Below, one piece after another: positions 1 through 12,800 of a stretch of 64,000 nucleotides of DNA; position 1 is the stretch's first letter; each line of letters begins with the position of its first letter. Below the pieces are notes generated by a model that saw nothing but the letters and a program-made list of their open reading frames with translations, was not told where the DNA came from and did not search any database. A program made the position numbers and the translations under genes. Source of the stretch: Cinnamomum chago (taxonomy: Eukaryota > Streptophyta > Magnoliopsida > Laurales > Lauraceae); NCBI GenBank assembly GCA_038049695.1, contig CP142455.1, positions 32,339,501 through 32,403,500 of the forward strand, in the 5' to 3' direction.

Positions 1-254
1 AGATAAATACAAATGTGCGTATGCAACTATATTTTTATTCTAGTTCATGGAATCATTAGCAATTAAACAATGTGGCTTATTTCTTTAAAAAAGTCAATAG
101 AAAATGTATGACACAAGTTTTCATTTTTTTTCCATTCCCGTCCTACACGGATTTGCAGAACTACGCATCACATGTAATGCTTGACAATATGAACTCGTAC
201 ATCAGTGTATTGCCCAACAATATCAAGCCGTGCATCAATGTATTGCACGGCTCT

Positions 255-613
255 AGATTTCGACATAGCTATATGCCTCCTAAAGCTGACAAGCCCAAAG
301 AGATCCTTTGGACCACCTGAAATAAGACCTTCCTGACGATCGTCGTTCACCCTCTCCTCTGGAATGAGCAAATGTGCATTATCATCAGTAATATCATCAT
401 TGGTAGCCTAATGAGAGACTACATCCTCCTCTGACTCGTCTATTGAATCCAGACTTGGATCCTGTCGTGCATTGCATCTCCGCTTTGATGCCATAGGCCT
501 ATGACGATATATGGTGGATCGCGAGTCTAACCCCGCAAGGTCGATAGACTACTAATAGCACCATCGCGCCCTGAGGTCGAAGAACTACCACAACGAACTC
601 CTCTTGGCGGCAT
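255..613 (-). pseudogene. PMD-type gene 5' fragment, copy A
   Basis: The minus strand starts with ATG at 613 and reads MPPRGVRCGSSSTSGRDGAI, then hits a stop inside a Ser/Arg-rich leader. The same leader, differently broken, starts at 4217 in copy B, where plant-mobile-domain sequence follows downstream. This copy is cut off before any PMD core. It is a dead 5' fragment of an element-borne gene. The family assignment rests only on the match to copy B. Confidence 0.5.
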
Positions 614-661
614 GCTGAAATATATACATCATTCGGATTAGCAATAAATAAGTAAATATAC

Positions 662-916
662 TGTACGGATTTATTAGCAGTGCATATCTAAAATTGCACG
701 GTTTTAATTACCCGTGCATTTCACATATACACGGATGTGAAACTCCGTGCATATGCAACTTGCACGGTTTTAAAGCACCGTGCATATGCACAACGCACTA
801 GTTTGAAACTTTGTGCATATGCAACCTGCACGGGTTTGAATCACTGTGCATATGAAAACGGCACGGCTTTGAATTTCAGTGAAATTATTTTTTGCACGGA
901 TCTACGTTTCCGTGCA
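662..916. repeat. 33-bp-pitch inverted-repeat array, copy A
   Basis: Eight units start at 662, 695, 728, 761, 794, 827, 860 and 893, exactly 33 bp apart. Each is about 24 nt of the form TGCACGG-N10-CCGTGCA (some arms mutated), followed by a 9-nt linker close to TATGCAACC. Each unit can fold into a 7-bp stem. The array sits about 50-300 bp upstream of the PMD start at 613, on that gene's 5' side. Function is unknown. Confidence 0.85.
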
Positions 917-1429
917 AAACGTGAACCATGTTTTTTATTTTACGCGCAATCCGTCAGTGATTTCCCTTCTCCCCTCTCCCATCCCTTCCATTCAACTGGA
1001 TTTCCCTCCTAATTGCAACCTACACACTCCATTCCATTTGCATTACATGTTTATTTGGTTGGAAAAAAGATTGACAAGAGGAAAACAAAAATGAAAGAAG
1101 TTGAAGATGAAGAGGTACTAGGAGAGATGAAGATGAAGAACCCTTTTGCTCACGAAGAAGAGAATAAGATGAGCTACCCATAGGCTCAGAGGATACGCTC
1201 AAACGATCGGAAATTGCGTCGTAATGAACAGACGAAAATGAGGAAGAAGAGAAGAAGGAGAAGGAGAAGAAGAAGGGGCACGTTGGTAATTTTTTGTGAG
1301 TGGGCTCAGCAAAAAATGGGAGTTTATATTTTCTCTATAGGTGAGCTCAGCAAAAAGGGTGGGTGAGTTTGGAATTGCCCTAAAATTTGTGAAAGGCATT
1401 TCCTTTAATGAAATCATTCTTGAAATCTC

Positions 1430-1434
<5 letters not shown>

Positions 1435-1468
<34 letters not shown>
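1435..1468. repeat. (AC)17 microsatellite
   Basis: A pure AC dinucleotide run. The rest of 1386-1995 has no recognisable gene. Confidence 0.95.
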
Positions 1469-1470
<2 letters not shown>

Positions 1471-1995
1471 TGTCCATAGCATATCTGGTCATTTGAATCA
1501 GCTCCATTCAAATGCAATCCCTAGGTGCAATGCAATGCAACTGCCTGTGTTAGATTATACATTCGTTTCCACTCGAGTGTCTCATGCTTCTGCAAACGCC
1601 CTTTATTTTTATATGTTTGAAAGAGAGCATGGGAAGACTGAAGAGTGAAGAGGGCCCATCTCCCGTGACGACAGATTATTAATAGGAATAGAAGATTTGA
1701 AGGCATTGTTGTTTGTCCCTTCTGCTCCACTTACATTGTACCTTGACGTCTGATTCACATGGATATAGACAAGCCCAAAACAAAGCAAATGGACAATCAT
1801 TATCATCATCCCCTCTCTTTCACCCTTTTTTTAGATTGAAAATGAGATACCCAAGAATCAGATTCTCACCTACAAAAGTATCAAACGTTTCTGTAATAAT
1901 ATCTCTCCTTTTAGGGCTTTGAAATCTTCCTCTCCTCATCCCACCTATTCAAAAATCTCGCAAAGAGATTTCAGGATAGTGATCAACTTGGTAAA

Positions 1996-2770
1996 ATGCC
2001 GATATTGAAAAAATTGAAAGAAGTGGCAAATCCTCCATCCACCTATCTTCTTGAGCAGGATGTCAAGTTGAATACTCAGGGTCGATCCACATCGAAGAAG
2101 AAGAAGTCGGATACTTCTACTCGTCGAGATCCATCTGCTTTTGAGTATGCACTCCCCATCAAAGAAATTGCGACACCAAAGATAAGCAATATGGTGATAA
2201 CACGAAAGAAGGAGAAGTTAGGTGTCCGTCGGACTTGATCAGGATTGTCTACATCTTATTATGACTCGCTTCCTCAGACTCATGCCATTTATCCAACTTA
2301 TTAAGGATGTTGCAGCTGATGGTAACTGTGGCTTTAGATGTGCAGCTGATCTTTTGGGCATGGGCGATGATAATTGGGTTCAAGTCAGGATAGATTTGAG
2401 CAATGAATTGCAAAGATATCAAGCATATTATGCGTTGTTATATGAAGGAGAGCACATGGTTGGTGAACTATATTACGCATTGTCATACTTTGATAACAAT
2501 CGATCATTTGATCGTTGGATGTAAATGCCGGATATGGGTCACTTGAGAGCATCATTTTATAATATTGTATTGATACACATATCTCTGCATCAGTGCCTTA
2601 CTTTTCTACCTCTAACGTCTAGTCCGATTCCAGTGCCTTCCCGCAAAGTGTTCACAATTGGGTTCGTCAATGGAAACTATTTTGTCCAAGTGTTCTTCGC
2701 ATCCGGATCTCCCATGCCCCCTATTGCCACAAATTGGCACATATGCCCTCAACCATATGCAACAGGATGA
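1996..2770 (+). pseudogene. MULE-associated OTU cysteine-protease fragment
   Basis: Two overlapping frames together give the C-terminal part of a MULE-borne protein. The first (1996-2238) has the linker preceding the OTU domain, ending in the STRRDPSAFEY-type motif. The second (2222-2770) carries the OTU signature DVAADGNCGFRCAADLLG, with the catalytic Asp and Cys visible, and after an in-frame TAA at 2522-2524 continues with MPDMGHL and a distal block containing VNGNYFVQVF. Breaks: one frameshift near 2230 and one nonsense codon after DRWM. The transposase part expected upstream is absent. OTU domains are common cargo of plant Mutator-like elements. It is almost certainly a relic. Confidence 0.75.
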
Positions 2771-3119
2771 GAACTTCCTTATGCCAGGAGCATCTAGCAG
2801 TTCAAAGATATCATAGGGGACTGTTGCTACGCAAGACACGATTCATCTAGATAGCGATTGACTTTGTTGATCTAATGTCAACACGAACTTTATTTTATCA
2901 TATTGTATACTCTTAGGCTTAATGCAATGTTTTTTAGATTTTTATTGTAAAATTTTGCATCACCATTGCTACTTTGATCAACATGCATACTTTAAAAACA
3001 AATTTGTAAACAACTTCATCCACTATCCATTAAAAGTACATCCAAATGTCAAATGTCATGTAAATACTTTTCTCCACATCAAAGTTCATCTACAAAAAAT
3101 AATACATAGTTCACCTTTC

Positions 3120-4217
3120 AAATCCGACTACGGTCCTTGTAGACGACGCCTGTATGTAGCCGGCAAGTCTTTTAGAATCTCGAGTGCAGTTTGTAACGCA
3201 TAGTAACACACGTCAGTTGGCTGTCCAGTTCGCGCAATCGTGCCACGGAGATGGTTCACGGCTCGGTGGACCTGTATCAGCTGAACAAGATATGTATTTA
3301 ACAAATGGGTTAGGCATGCATATACCATCAAGGGAAAATCCTCAAATTAACTAATCTCATCGTCATGGGGGTAGGGTCATCAGCGCCTTGGTGGGGGTCT
3401 TAATGTGAATGGCGATCTAGGTTCTAGACCCGTACACGCGAGATCCTCTGAAACCACTGAAGGTAATTAGGAATGCCAGTAATTTGAATGCCAATAATAG
3501 CACTGACGTCATCCAATGTGATCGTCATCTCACCAAATGGTAGGTGGAAAGTGTTAGTCTTGGGCTGCCATCTCTCTACATATGTCGACACCAAAGCCTG
3601 GTTGATATAGCGGTAAGATAAGTGCATCATCAATGTTGCCAAGCCGGACTCTTCTATAATCGCATGAAGTTCAGGAACATGATTATCTTCACCCAATTGC
3701 GGTAGATATCACGATCTCAACTTAGGCCAATGACTTATAAACTTGAGCATTGCGATCCTGCACATTGTAAGAAAGCATATTAAAATTAGATTCTAACAAT
3801 TCTAATAAAAAAATGAATCATTAATACATTGTCAAAATGAATGTCATACCTCCCCTCCCCATATCGACATGGCTATATACGTCCTAAAGCTGACAAGGCC
3901 AAAGAGATCCTCTGGACCACCTGGAATAGGACATGCCTGATGATCCACGTCCACCCTCTCCTCTGGAATGAGCAAATGTGCATCATCATCAGTAATATAA
4001 TCATCTGTAGCCTAATGAGAGGCTACATCCTCCTCTGACTCCTCTATTGGATCAGGACTTGGATCCTGTCGCACCTTGCGTCTCCGCTCTGACGCCGTAG
4101 GCCTATGACGATCTGTGGTGGATGGCGAGTCCGACCCCCAAAGGTCGATGGACTACTAATAGCGTCAAATCGCCCTGAGGTCGAAGAACTACCACGATGA
4201 ACTCGTCTTGGCGGCAT
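3120..4217 (-). pseudogene. Plant mobile domain (PMD) gene, broken
   Basis: Minus-strand remnant of a transposon-related PMD protein (family often annotated 'serine/threonine phosphatase 7 long form homolog'). The start at 4217 reads MPPRRVHRGSSSTSGR and then shifts frame. After a putative acceptor near 3760 comes DRNAQVYKSLA followed by stops. The core at 3424-3696 is open and reads HAIIEESGL..YVERWQPKTNTFHLPFGEMTITLDDV with the downstream I-G-I-Q-I-T-G, which is the conserved PMD core. A further stretch at 3128-3331 may be a C-terminal exon. Frameshifts and stops make it a pseudogene. It lies tail-to-tail with the OTU fragment. Confidence 0.75.
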
Positions 4218-5005
4218 GCTGAAATATATATATATACATCATTCGGATTAGCAATAAATAAGTAAACATACTGCACGGATTTTATTAGCAGTGCATATCT
4301 GAAACTACACGATTTTAATTACCCATGCATTTCACATATGCACGGATGTGAAACTTCGTGCATATGCCACATGTACGGTTTTAAAGCACCGTGCACATGC
4401 ACAAAGCACGGGTTTGAAACCCTGTGCATATGCAACCTGCACGGGCTTGAATCACTGTGCACATGCAAACGACACAGCTTTGAATTTCCGTGCAAATTTT
4501 TTTTGCACGGATCTACGTTTCTGTGCAAAACGCGAGCCATGTTTTTTATTTTGCATGCAATCCGTCAGTGATTTCCTTTCCCCCCTCTCCCATCCCTTCC
4601 ATTCAACTGGATTTCCCTCCCAATTGCAACCTACACACTCCATTTCATTTGCATTACATATTTATTTAGTTAGAAAAAAGATTGACAAAGAGGAAAACAA
4701 AAATGGAAGAAGTTGAAGATGAAGAGGTACCGAGGGAGATGAAGATGAAGATGAAGAACCCATTGCTCACGAAGAAGAGAAGAAGATGAGCTATCCACAT
4801 GCTCGGAGGAGATGCTCAGACGATCGAAAATGACGTCACAATGAACAGACAGAAATGAGGAAGAAGGGAAGAAGGAGAAGGAGAAGAAAAGGGGCACGTT
4901 GGTAATTTTCCGTGAGTGGGCTCAGCAAAAAAGGGGAGTTTATATTTTCTCTGTAGATGAACTCAGCATGTGGGTCGGCTCTGCAAAAAGGGTGGGTGTG
5001 TTTAG
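3856..5005. repeat. Direct repeat copy B (1.15 kb)
   Basis: Partner of 255-1385. It contains the start of the PMD gene, the second hairpin array (4272-4527), the CT-rich stretch and the purine-rich tract. Because the PMD core lies directly next to it (3424-3770), copy B looks like the original context and copy A like a truncated extra copy. Confidence 0.8.
4272..4527. repeat. 33-bp-pitch inverted-repeat array, copy B
   Basis: Eight units start at 4272, 4306, 4339, 4372, 4405, 4438, 4471 and 4504 (one 34-bp step, otherwise 33). The arms are TGCACGG and CCGTGCA with substitutions, separated by 10 nt. Unit order and number match copy A, so the array existed before the duplication. Because 33 is a multiple of three, frames on both strands stay open through it and give 11-residue Cys/His-containing peptide repeats. 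Confidence 0.85.
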
Positions 5006-6842
5006 AATTTCCCGAGGATTTAAACAAAAAAATGGTGGAAAACTTTCACATTTATTCAAAATATTCAAATCTTCTTGTGCTTTTTTGAAAATGAGCCAAG
5101 AATTTTATACTTTTTTGAAAATCTTTCCAAGAATAAATAGAACGTTTGCATGGTTCCCTCGTTCGGAGTGTTCTGTGGTACAAAAGAAATCACTCCAACT
5201 TTTGCACAATCCATTTTGTCCTTTTTTCTGGTTTGGTGCAACACTACTCTACACTCAAAATAATAATAATCCACCAATAAAGAGGAATTCAATTTCATGT
5301 GGGAAAAGGCTGAAAACATTATTCTCTTCCAAACACGACAAGAGAGAGCTTAGAATCGTCTTTTTACACTAACATGCCCAAGTTAAAACGACCCATCTGC
5401 TGGTACATGTCACGCAATGTTTTTTTTAAATTTGACATGAACAAGTCACATCTTATGGGGGCGCAAAGATGGACTGACCCAATAATCTCACCAGTTCAAT
5501 CATTATTTTTTCTTTCCCTCCTGAATTTGAATTATCTTAGATACCCAATAATTATGCTGCAGAAAACTTGTAGAACAAAATCGTCATTGGCCGAGATCAA
5601 GAAGCGGGCCATCTTCCGAAGTTTATTGATTGTAAGACGTTAGATAATGTAGCAACATCTTCACCATTGCCATTGCCCAGGAATGAAAAGATCTTGCCGG
5701 TTTAATAGCAGGCTGGATGGTCATTGCCCAAATGACGGGTTTGTCTTTTCTGTTTGGTTGGAGAAAACAGCATAAAGGAAAATAAATTGGAGGGTCTGTA
5801 TAATATGGACCATGTGAGACCATTCTCAAATTAACAAGTGCAAGCAAAGATCATGCACATAATGGAGACTAGGAATCACTTTGAAATTGTTGAGATTTCA
5901 GAAATTCTACTCGCTATGAGTGAGATTTCAGAAAAACAAAATTGTCTTGGCTTGGCTTTAGCTGCTCCCTTTCAAACTCTCCAACCAAATGGAGAAGGCT
6001 TCCATAAAATTGCCTTCATGATATTAGTATTTTTCTTCAATAAAACTAAAAACATGCAACATTACTATACCTATAATTGTTCTCTGGACAAGAAGAGGAC
6101 ACACAAAATCAGCTAGCTGAAGTAAGTGGCCCATCAAGGCTACAATCAAAATCATTGAATACAGATCAGTTGGGAAATCAATCAGCCACTGTTAACGTTT
6201 CCTCCTTTTTTTTTCTTTTTTTTTTTAGAGTCTATTTGTTTGTAGAACTCTCTTACCAACCCTAGGTTGATGGGGGTAAAGCTTAAATGATGATAACGAT
6301 AATGAAAGTAGGCCAGTTTAAGGAGGCATTATAAGCTAATAGGAACTTATTCTCACTCTTCATACGCCTGACCCTCATCCTGCTCTCCTGTGTTGTAATC
6401 TTTCAAAGACCAACAAAACCAGTCTTTATACTATGTTAACTATAATTCCAGTCAATTGATCATAAGAAAGAAAATTAGTTTCAAAATTTCCTATTGCTTC
6501 CCAGCCCTAATTAGAATAATCAAGGAAAAAAAATTCCCATTTTTCTTCGAGAGTCTGCAGCAATGCAAAGAGAGACTAATCAGCAGGGGCATTCTAGAAT
6601 ACATAATGAATTAATCCGGCTTCCTCCTTCGTCAGCACCCCATCACAAAGCATTGTTTGTCGCTTGAGGAGCTCTTCAAACAGATGTTGGTTAGAGAACT
6701 GATTTGCAGATGCGCGTTGATAACAGGGTTGTATACACCTTTAGTTGCGCCAATGGTCATTGTTAATGGAGCAAAAGAAACTTCTGTTGCCCACGGAGGC
6801 AAGAAGCTGTTGTTTTCTACCCATTGCTTTGAAGAGCATATG
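5006..6842. other. Intergenic, no gene seen
   Basis: AT-rich sequence between the MULE debris and the peptidase stop codon at 6843. No open frame with recognisable family motifs. The last few hundred bases presumably include the 3' UTR of the minus-strand peptidase gene. Confidence 0.6.
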
Positions 6843-9800
6843 CTAGGAACCTTCAGATTGCTTCTCATCAAGCATTTCTATTGCTTTGATGAGAAAAGCA
6901 TACTCAAAAGCTGCCTCCTCATATTGTCCAAAACGACCACCCTCACCAAAATGTCCTCCACTCATGTTCGCCTTCAAAATGACCAAATGAGAACAACTGG
7001 GACATGCTTTCTCCCTCACTCTTGCGAGCCATTTTGCGGCTTCCCAAACTCCCACCCTAGAAACCATACGGAATCCATTATAAGCATAGACAAGGAAATA
7101 CAGAAGCAGATATATACATTGAACAAATGAATTATATAATCCTCAACCTGATGATATGCACAATGACACTTGCACCTTGAGTTATACTAATGAATAGGGC
7201 CCATGATCTGGTGATCCTGACTATTGCTCTGATGGGAGCCACTGCTAATAGACAATGCCCATAAAGCATTCCATGCTTCAGGTATATGATTAAGACTTCA
7301 CACAAGAAGTAGAAAGACTAATTGGATCTATAAATGGGGGAAGGCATGGTAGTGTGGGTCACTGAACCATCAGTCCTCACAAGAACAAAATTAAGGCTTG
7401 GGGACAATATCCGTGCCAATTGAGTATTTGACAAAGAAGATTTCTGAGGCCAACACCATCCTATCAAATGAGTATTACAATCTTCAAAAAGAAAAAATGG
7501 TCGGAATCAATTAAAGAAGAAGAAAAGAAAAATGGTCGGCAGCCCCAATTCAGCAGGCAAAATCAGATGGTGAAATTTATATAATCAGCATGATTCAAAC
7601 TACTTTGAATCCCTAAGGGTAATTACAATTCCAACCATCTGCATAGGTGTCCATATCAGACATTAATGGTGTCTAGTTACTACAAATTATTGCTTCAAGG
7701 AAAAATATGTATGAAAAAAAAGGAAGTTGAATTCATTTTTCTACAAAAAAGATAGGTGCCAAACGTACCTAGAGTCATAAAATGATGTTGTAACCAACAT
7801 TGATGGTAAGCAAACTCCTGGACAAATGTTATCATAAGGAGAGTAACTTCGAATGGTCTCAAATTCTTTTAGAACCCTGGGGTCACCAAATTCCTCGTAG
7901 TCCAAAACAGTGAGAGGCAAATTGGGATCCAATAGGGTGTTGCATATATCAAGGAACGGAACCTGCTTCATGCTTAAACCAAATATCACTTTCCTGAATA
8001 ATCAAATTGCAGTTTTTTTATACAAATACCAAGAAATTTAAAGCCAATGCAGCCAAGATGCATATATGGACATGGATATGGATGTAAGCGAGGATCAATG
8101 TAATAAATATTCTTCTCAGGATTTTTTTTCCTTGGGAATTTATAGGGATATTTTCAAATTTGGGGATTTTCTCAAGATACCATCAGCGAAATGTCATAGA
8201 TAATGACCACTAAAAAAACTGTCACAGATAATAACTATTTTTCAAATCATAAAAACATCAAAAACAAAATAAATATAAAATTCTAAAAAATCAAATATTT
8301 TTTTTTACCAATTCCCAATAATAATGTCATATTTTCAAATTTCCAATATTTCAGAATATTAGAATATTATAAAAAAAATAGTATGCCAAAAAATATCATG
8401 ATAAAATTATGACATTTTCAAAATATTGGCAATATTTGTGTAACAGTTGGGATACAGCATTGCATTATTTGAAATTTAGGACAACTAAAAATATATGGGG
8501 CATCATCATCAGCGCAGCACTTATCTCATCTAATTGGGATTGGTGAGATAATGTTATGCAAATGACTATGTATCCAAAATGTGCTATTTATATGTAACAC
8601 TATGAATTGGATAAAGTTCACATAATACCAGTAAGTAACTTCAATTTTCACACAGTATTATTTGTTCTTTTAAAACATTACGATTTTTTCTTTCTTTTGA
8701 GAGAGAGGGAGAGGGAGGGTAACGCTTTGATATCTATGTTGATGGTAAAAGAATTTATTTACTTTTTTTTTCAATGGTTAAAAGAATTTATTTACGAAGA
8801 AAAACATATAGAAACGAGTATGACCAGACCATGGAAATGAAAAGTAAACAAAAAAGAGCACTACATATGCAAAACAAGATCAGCGATGGGATCTTGTTTG
8901 CAGCGAAAAGATCAATCAATACTCCCAATTCCACCAAACCCCCCGCCATTTAGATTGGAAGAAAGGATGACAAGATGATAGAGGTGAAATTATTTTCTAA
9001 TTTAAGTTTCAACTGTGAGATTTTTCTCAATCATTTCCCACCTTGCCCTTGCATGGGATCTTGTTTGCAAAGAAAAGATCAATCAATACTCCCAATTCCC
9101 CCCAACACCACCCCCCTCCCCCATTTAGATTGGAAGAAAGGATAACAAGATGATAAGAGTAGAAAATTTTCTAATTTAAGTTTCAACTTTCAACTGTGAG
9201 ATTTTTCTCAATCATTTGCCACCTTGCCCTTAATGTGTCTGTTTGGGAAGTTGAAGATGAAGACTAAGAAGAGAGAAGAGGGGAGAGGGAGAAGGAAGAA
9301 GCCTACCATGCTAGTGTTGTGTTCGTGTTGACTAGAAAAAATCTTATTAGTAATACATGGAAAAACATATGGTTTGGTATCTGTCCAACATCCTACAATA
9401 TGTCCAACATTAGGTATCACTGGCTGAAACTCTATTTGCATGATAGCACTTCAATTATTGAACCACCACTTTTCTTTCCAATATAATGAGCCAAGAAAAG
9501 ACTTATATGGCCATTAATAAGTGGAACATATGCTTGACTTGAGATGGGTAAAACCTATTACTTACATGATAGAAAAATGACGTTCTACAGCTCTTTGTAT
9601 CTACTTTCTTGGCTTACCATATCCACTCTGATTGTTTTCTCAATTTCCACAAACCAAAAGATGTAACGAATCACACAGTTCATGGAACTTCAACTAAGAG
9701 AATATGTAAATCCTGACTGATGCAGTTACCAATTTGGGCAGGAAACTTTTATAACTGCCATAAATGCAACACAGAGCTCAGATATGGACCAGCCACCCCA

Positions 9801-12800
9801 ATTTTCGGAAACATCCAAATGGGGTAAGAAATAGAGAATGCTAGGAAATAATTACCTTTAAAATGGCAGCGCAGAACAAATCAGGAGACATATTGATAAC
9901 TGCCCCTGCAAGAAGACCTCCTGCACTAAGGCCGATAGCACAAAGCCGATTGTTGTGCACATATCCCTCACTAGTCAGGAACTTGCCACATGCAATTAAA
10001 TCATGCATTGAGTTAATTTTTTTAGATCCAATGCCTGCATGATGCCATGACTTGCCCCCACCTCCACCGCCCCTGCCCATTAAAAGCAATCTCATGTAAA
10101 CAAATTCATACCTCAGAAACTATATCCTACTGAAAATTTTAGCCTTGAAGGCTATCCATTGTGTGTATCTAGATCCATGAATGCCCGTATACATTTACTA
10201 ATAATATCTATTTTAGTTCATAACAGAACTTTATATGAATTCAGGTCTGCACAAATATCCTGCCATATAATTGTATAACGCTATCTACTAACATTGTTAC
10301 GTCCACTGTAATAGATTTGATAAGGTTCTGAGTAGACATGTCCACATCAGGCAAAAACTAGATTGTCTTTTTAAGTTATATAATATTCAACCTGACCCAA
10401 CAGTAACAATTGCCCAGAAGAGATCCGGCATAGGACTACTCAAGTAGCAGTAGCCAGTAAGATGAAACTAAGGGGTATGACAAAAGATAATGTAAGCAGA
10501 AATATTGGAACTTTGTAAACCAGTGCTTCACAGGGCCACATATTTCCACTGACAGAAAGTGATGGAAGCATTTTCATCTTGGCCATTCATTTGATGAACA
10601 CATATTTGATGGTCAGGAACACCTTATCAATGTGATTACTGATTATCACAGGATATACTCCATTTACAATGGAACTCACCATATTGAAAATCCAGAATAG
10701 ATGCAATTATGCTATATGCACTTTGATAAGTCACCATGATGTTTAACTTTGTGCGAGACACGCATAGAAATCATAGTCAACAGAAACTTATCCCATCAAG
10801 ATGGGGTCAGCTAAGACCATATAAATCTTATCAATATATTGATGAATAAACACCAAGGTGAGCCTTACCTAACATCAGCATATGCTACAACCCAACCACG
10901 ATCAAGTAAACTTATACGGGCTGCACACCAGCTTTTATCTAAAACTTCTCCATAAGCTCCATAACCTTGTAAAAGGCCAGGAGATTGACCATTTTTCTCT
11001 GCTTTTTGAGAGTACAGAATGGTTAAGGGGACTCTAATACCATCATGTGAAGTAACCTCCCTTCTTTCACAAGTATAAGCTTCAGAAAAGCCACTCCAAT
11101 TATGCAGCTCTTGCATATTTTGAAAATTCTTGTCCTGGGGGGTCTGCACACCTGACAGATTTGTGCAGTTACTCGCAGATGAGGATAATCCAATATTGCT
11201 TGTAACACCAATAACCTCTTCTTGATGCACAATGGTGAATGTCTTATTTGACATATCATAGTCAACTATCATATCAGGCACCTGCATGTTTCAACAGAGA
11301 AAAGAATCAAGATTTGAGAGGCAACCCTCCCAGCCCAATTTGGAAAGAAAAAATTTGCAAGTTCATGTAGGGAGGAGAGACTTCAGAATTCAGAGTCCAG
11401 AGTTTTTATTTCAAAAATTACATGAAATTAATCTCCAAGAACAAAAGTACTTTCTAAAAGCTACTCTGCACATTTGTTGCACTAAACACTATTGGCTGGC
11501 ATAACACAAATATTCCGTCGAAGAGGAACCCATGGTGTTACTGTCCATGTCTTTGAAAAGAAAACATAGCAAATTCACATCCCATACCACAACATGGGTG
11601 TGCATAGTGCTTCAGGCCAATGAGATGCCTATAGGGACAAATTTCCAATATATAATTATCAGCCATTCAAGCCAACAATAGGCTTGGACATTTATCTGAG
11701 TATAGAAAAAAGCCTAGGCAGAAATAGCCTAGGTTATAGAGCAAAGCATAATAGATGCAAATAGCGTTTACCTTTTCAGTTAAAAGCTAAAACTTAGTTC
11801 TAGTTGAACGGATTTTGTGCCTTCTGCCCAGTTGGAAAAACAAAAGCCATAGCTGAAGTGGGTTGACTCATTGAAACCAGACATGAGCATTTTACATTCA
11901 AGATTATAAAAAAAGGCAAATGGAAAGACCAACACTAATTTCCCATAGCAGCTGACCAATTAAATTGAAAGAGTAGATCTTTATTGGATGAAAACCTTGG
12001 GTAACAAAGAAGATGCAATGAAAGCCACGCTTCAATAGCTGTTTCATGGCGACAAAACTATCTTCCAATGGTCTGATTTGGTTCTTAATGAAGAAAATGA
12101 AAATCGGCCAATTGTTCATCCAGGTTATGAGGAGCCAAATGATACTTCTATTGTGGTGGCTGGCCATAATGATGGTAGCAATCCTCCCAATAGGGAACAG
12201 AAGAGAATCAAATGTAAAAGGTTGGATAGTGGATACTGATCATTTCAAAAAAAATGCAGAAGGTTCAAGTAGAATTAAGAATCTTTTGCTGTAAGAACGA
12301 GGATTTTATGACCATTCATATTAAAAAAAAAAAAAAAGGATTTTATGTGATTTTTCATTAGGGGACTTCTGAATTAGGATTGGAGGTCAAATCATAATAG
12401 GAGAGGTATAAAATCTAAAGGACACTTAAAGAGACAGGGAAAGAAACTTTTTCTTTTTCTTCTTTTTTTTAGATGGTAACAGAAAATTTATTACACAAAG
12501 AATAACAATGAACATGCTCCAAAACACATCAACCCTAGATAATTAAAACTTAAAAGAGTTTACCATACCAAGCTCTTCGACCAAGATCAGAAACATTAAA
12601 AAAAATTCTAAAAACTCTTTAGTGGTCATGGTTCAAGCAATGTTGAGTGAACAAGCCTGACGAGCGACATCATTAGGCAAAAGAAGCCATAATTTAAAAA
12701 GTCCTATCTCCGTGAAGCCACAAGGACCAAAGAACAGATACGACCATTTAAATTCACAGACTAGCCCACTTCAAGGAGTATAACCAAAATTTCAGCCTTC

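Larger units (their letters stand above)
255..1385. repeat. Direct repeat copy A (1.1 kb)
   Basis: This block is repeated in the same orientation at about 3856-5005, with many point changes. It holds the decayed 5' end of a PMD gene (minus strand), that gene's upstream region with a 33-bp-pitch hairpin array, and a purine-rich GAAGAAGAG-type stretch. Similarity starts near 'cgacatagctatat' and fades after 'cagcaaaaagggtgggtg'. The edges are read by eye and are approximate. It could be a tandem duplication or two element copies in a row. Confidence 0.8.

Noticed and set aside
255..5005. LTR retrotransposon with the 1.1-kb direct repeats as LTRs
   Set aside because: The repeats lack TG..CA ends and target duplications, and contain the start of the PMD gene rather than LTR signals.
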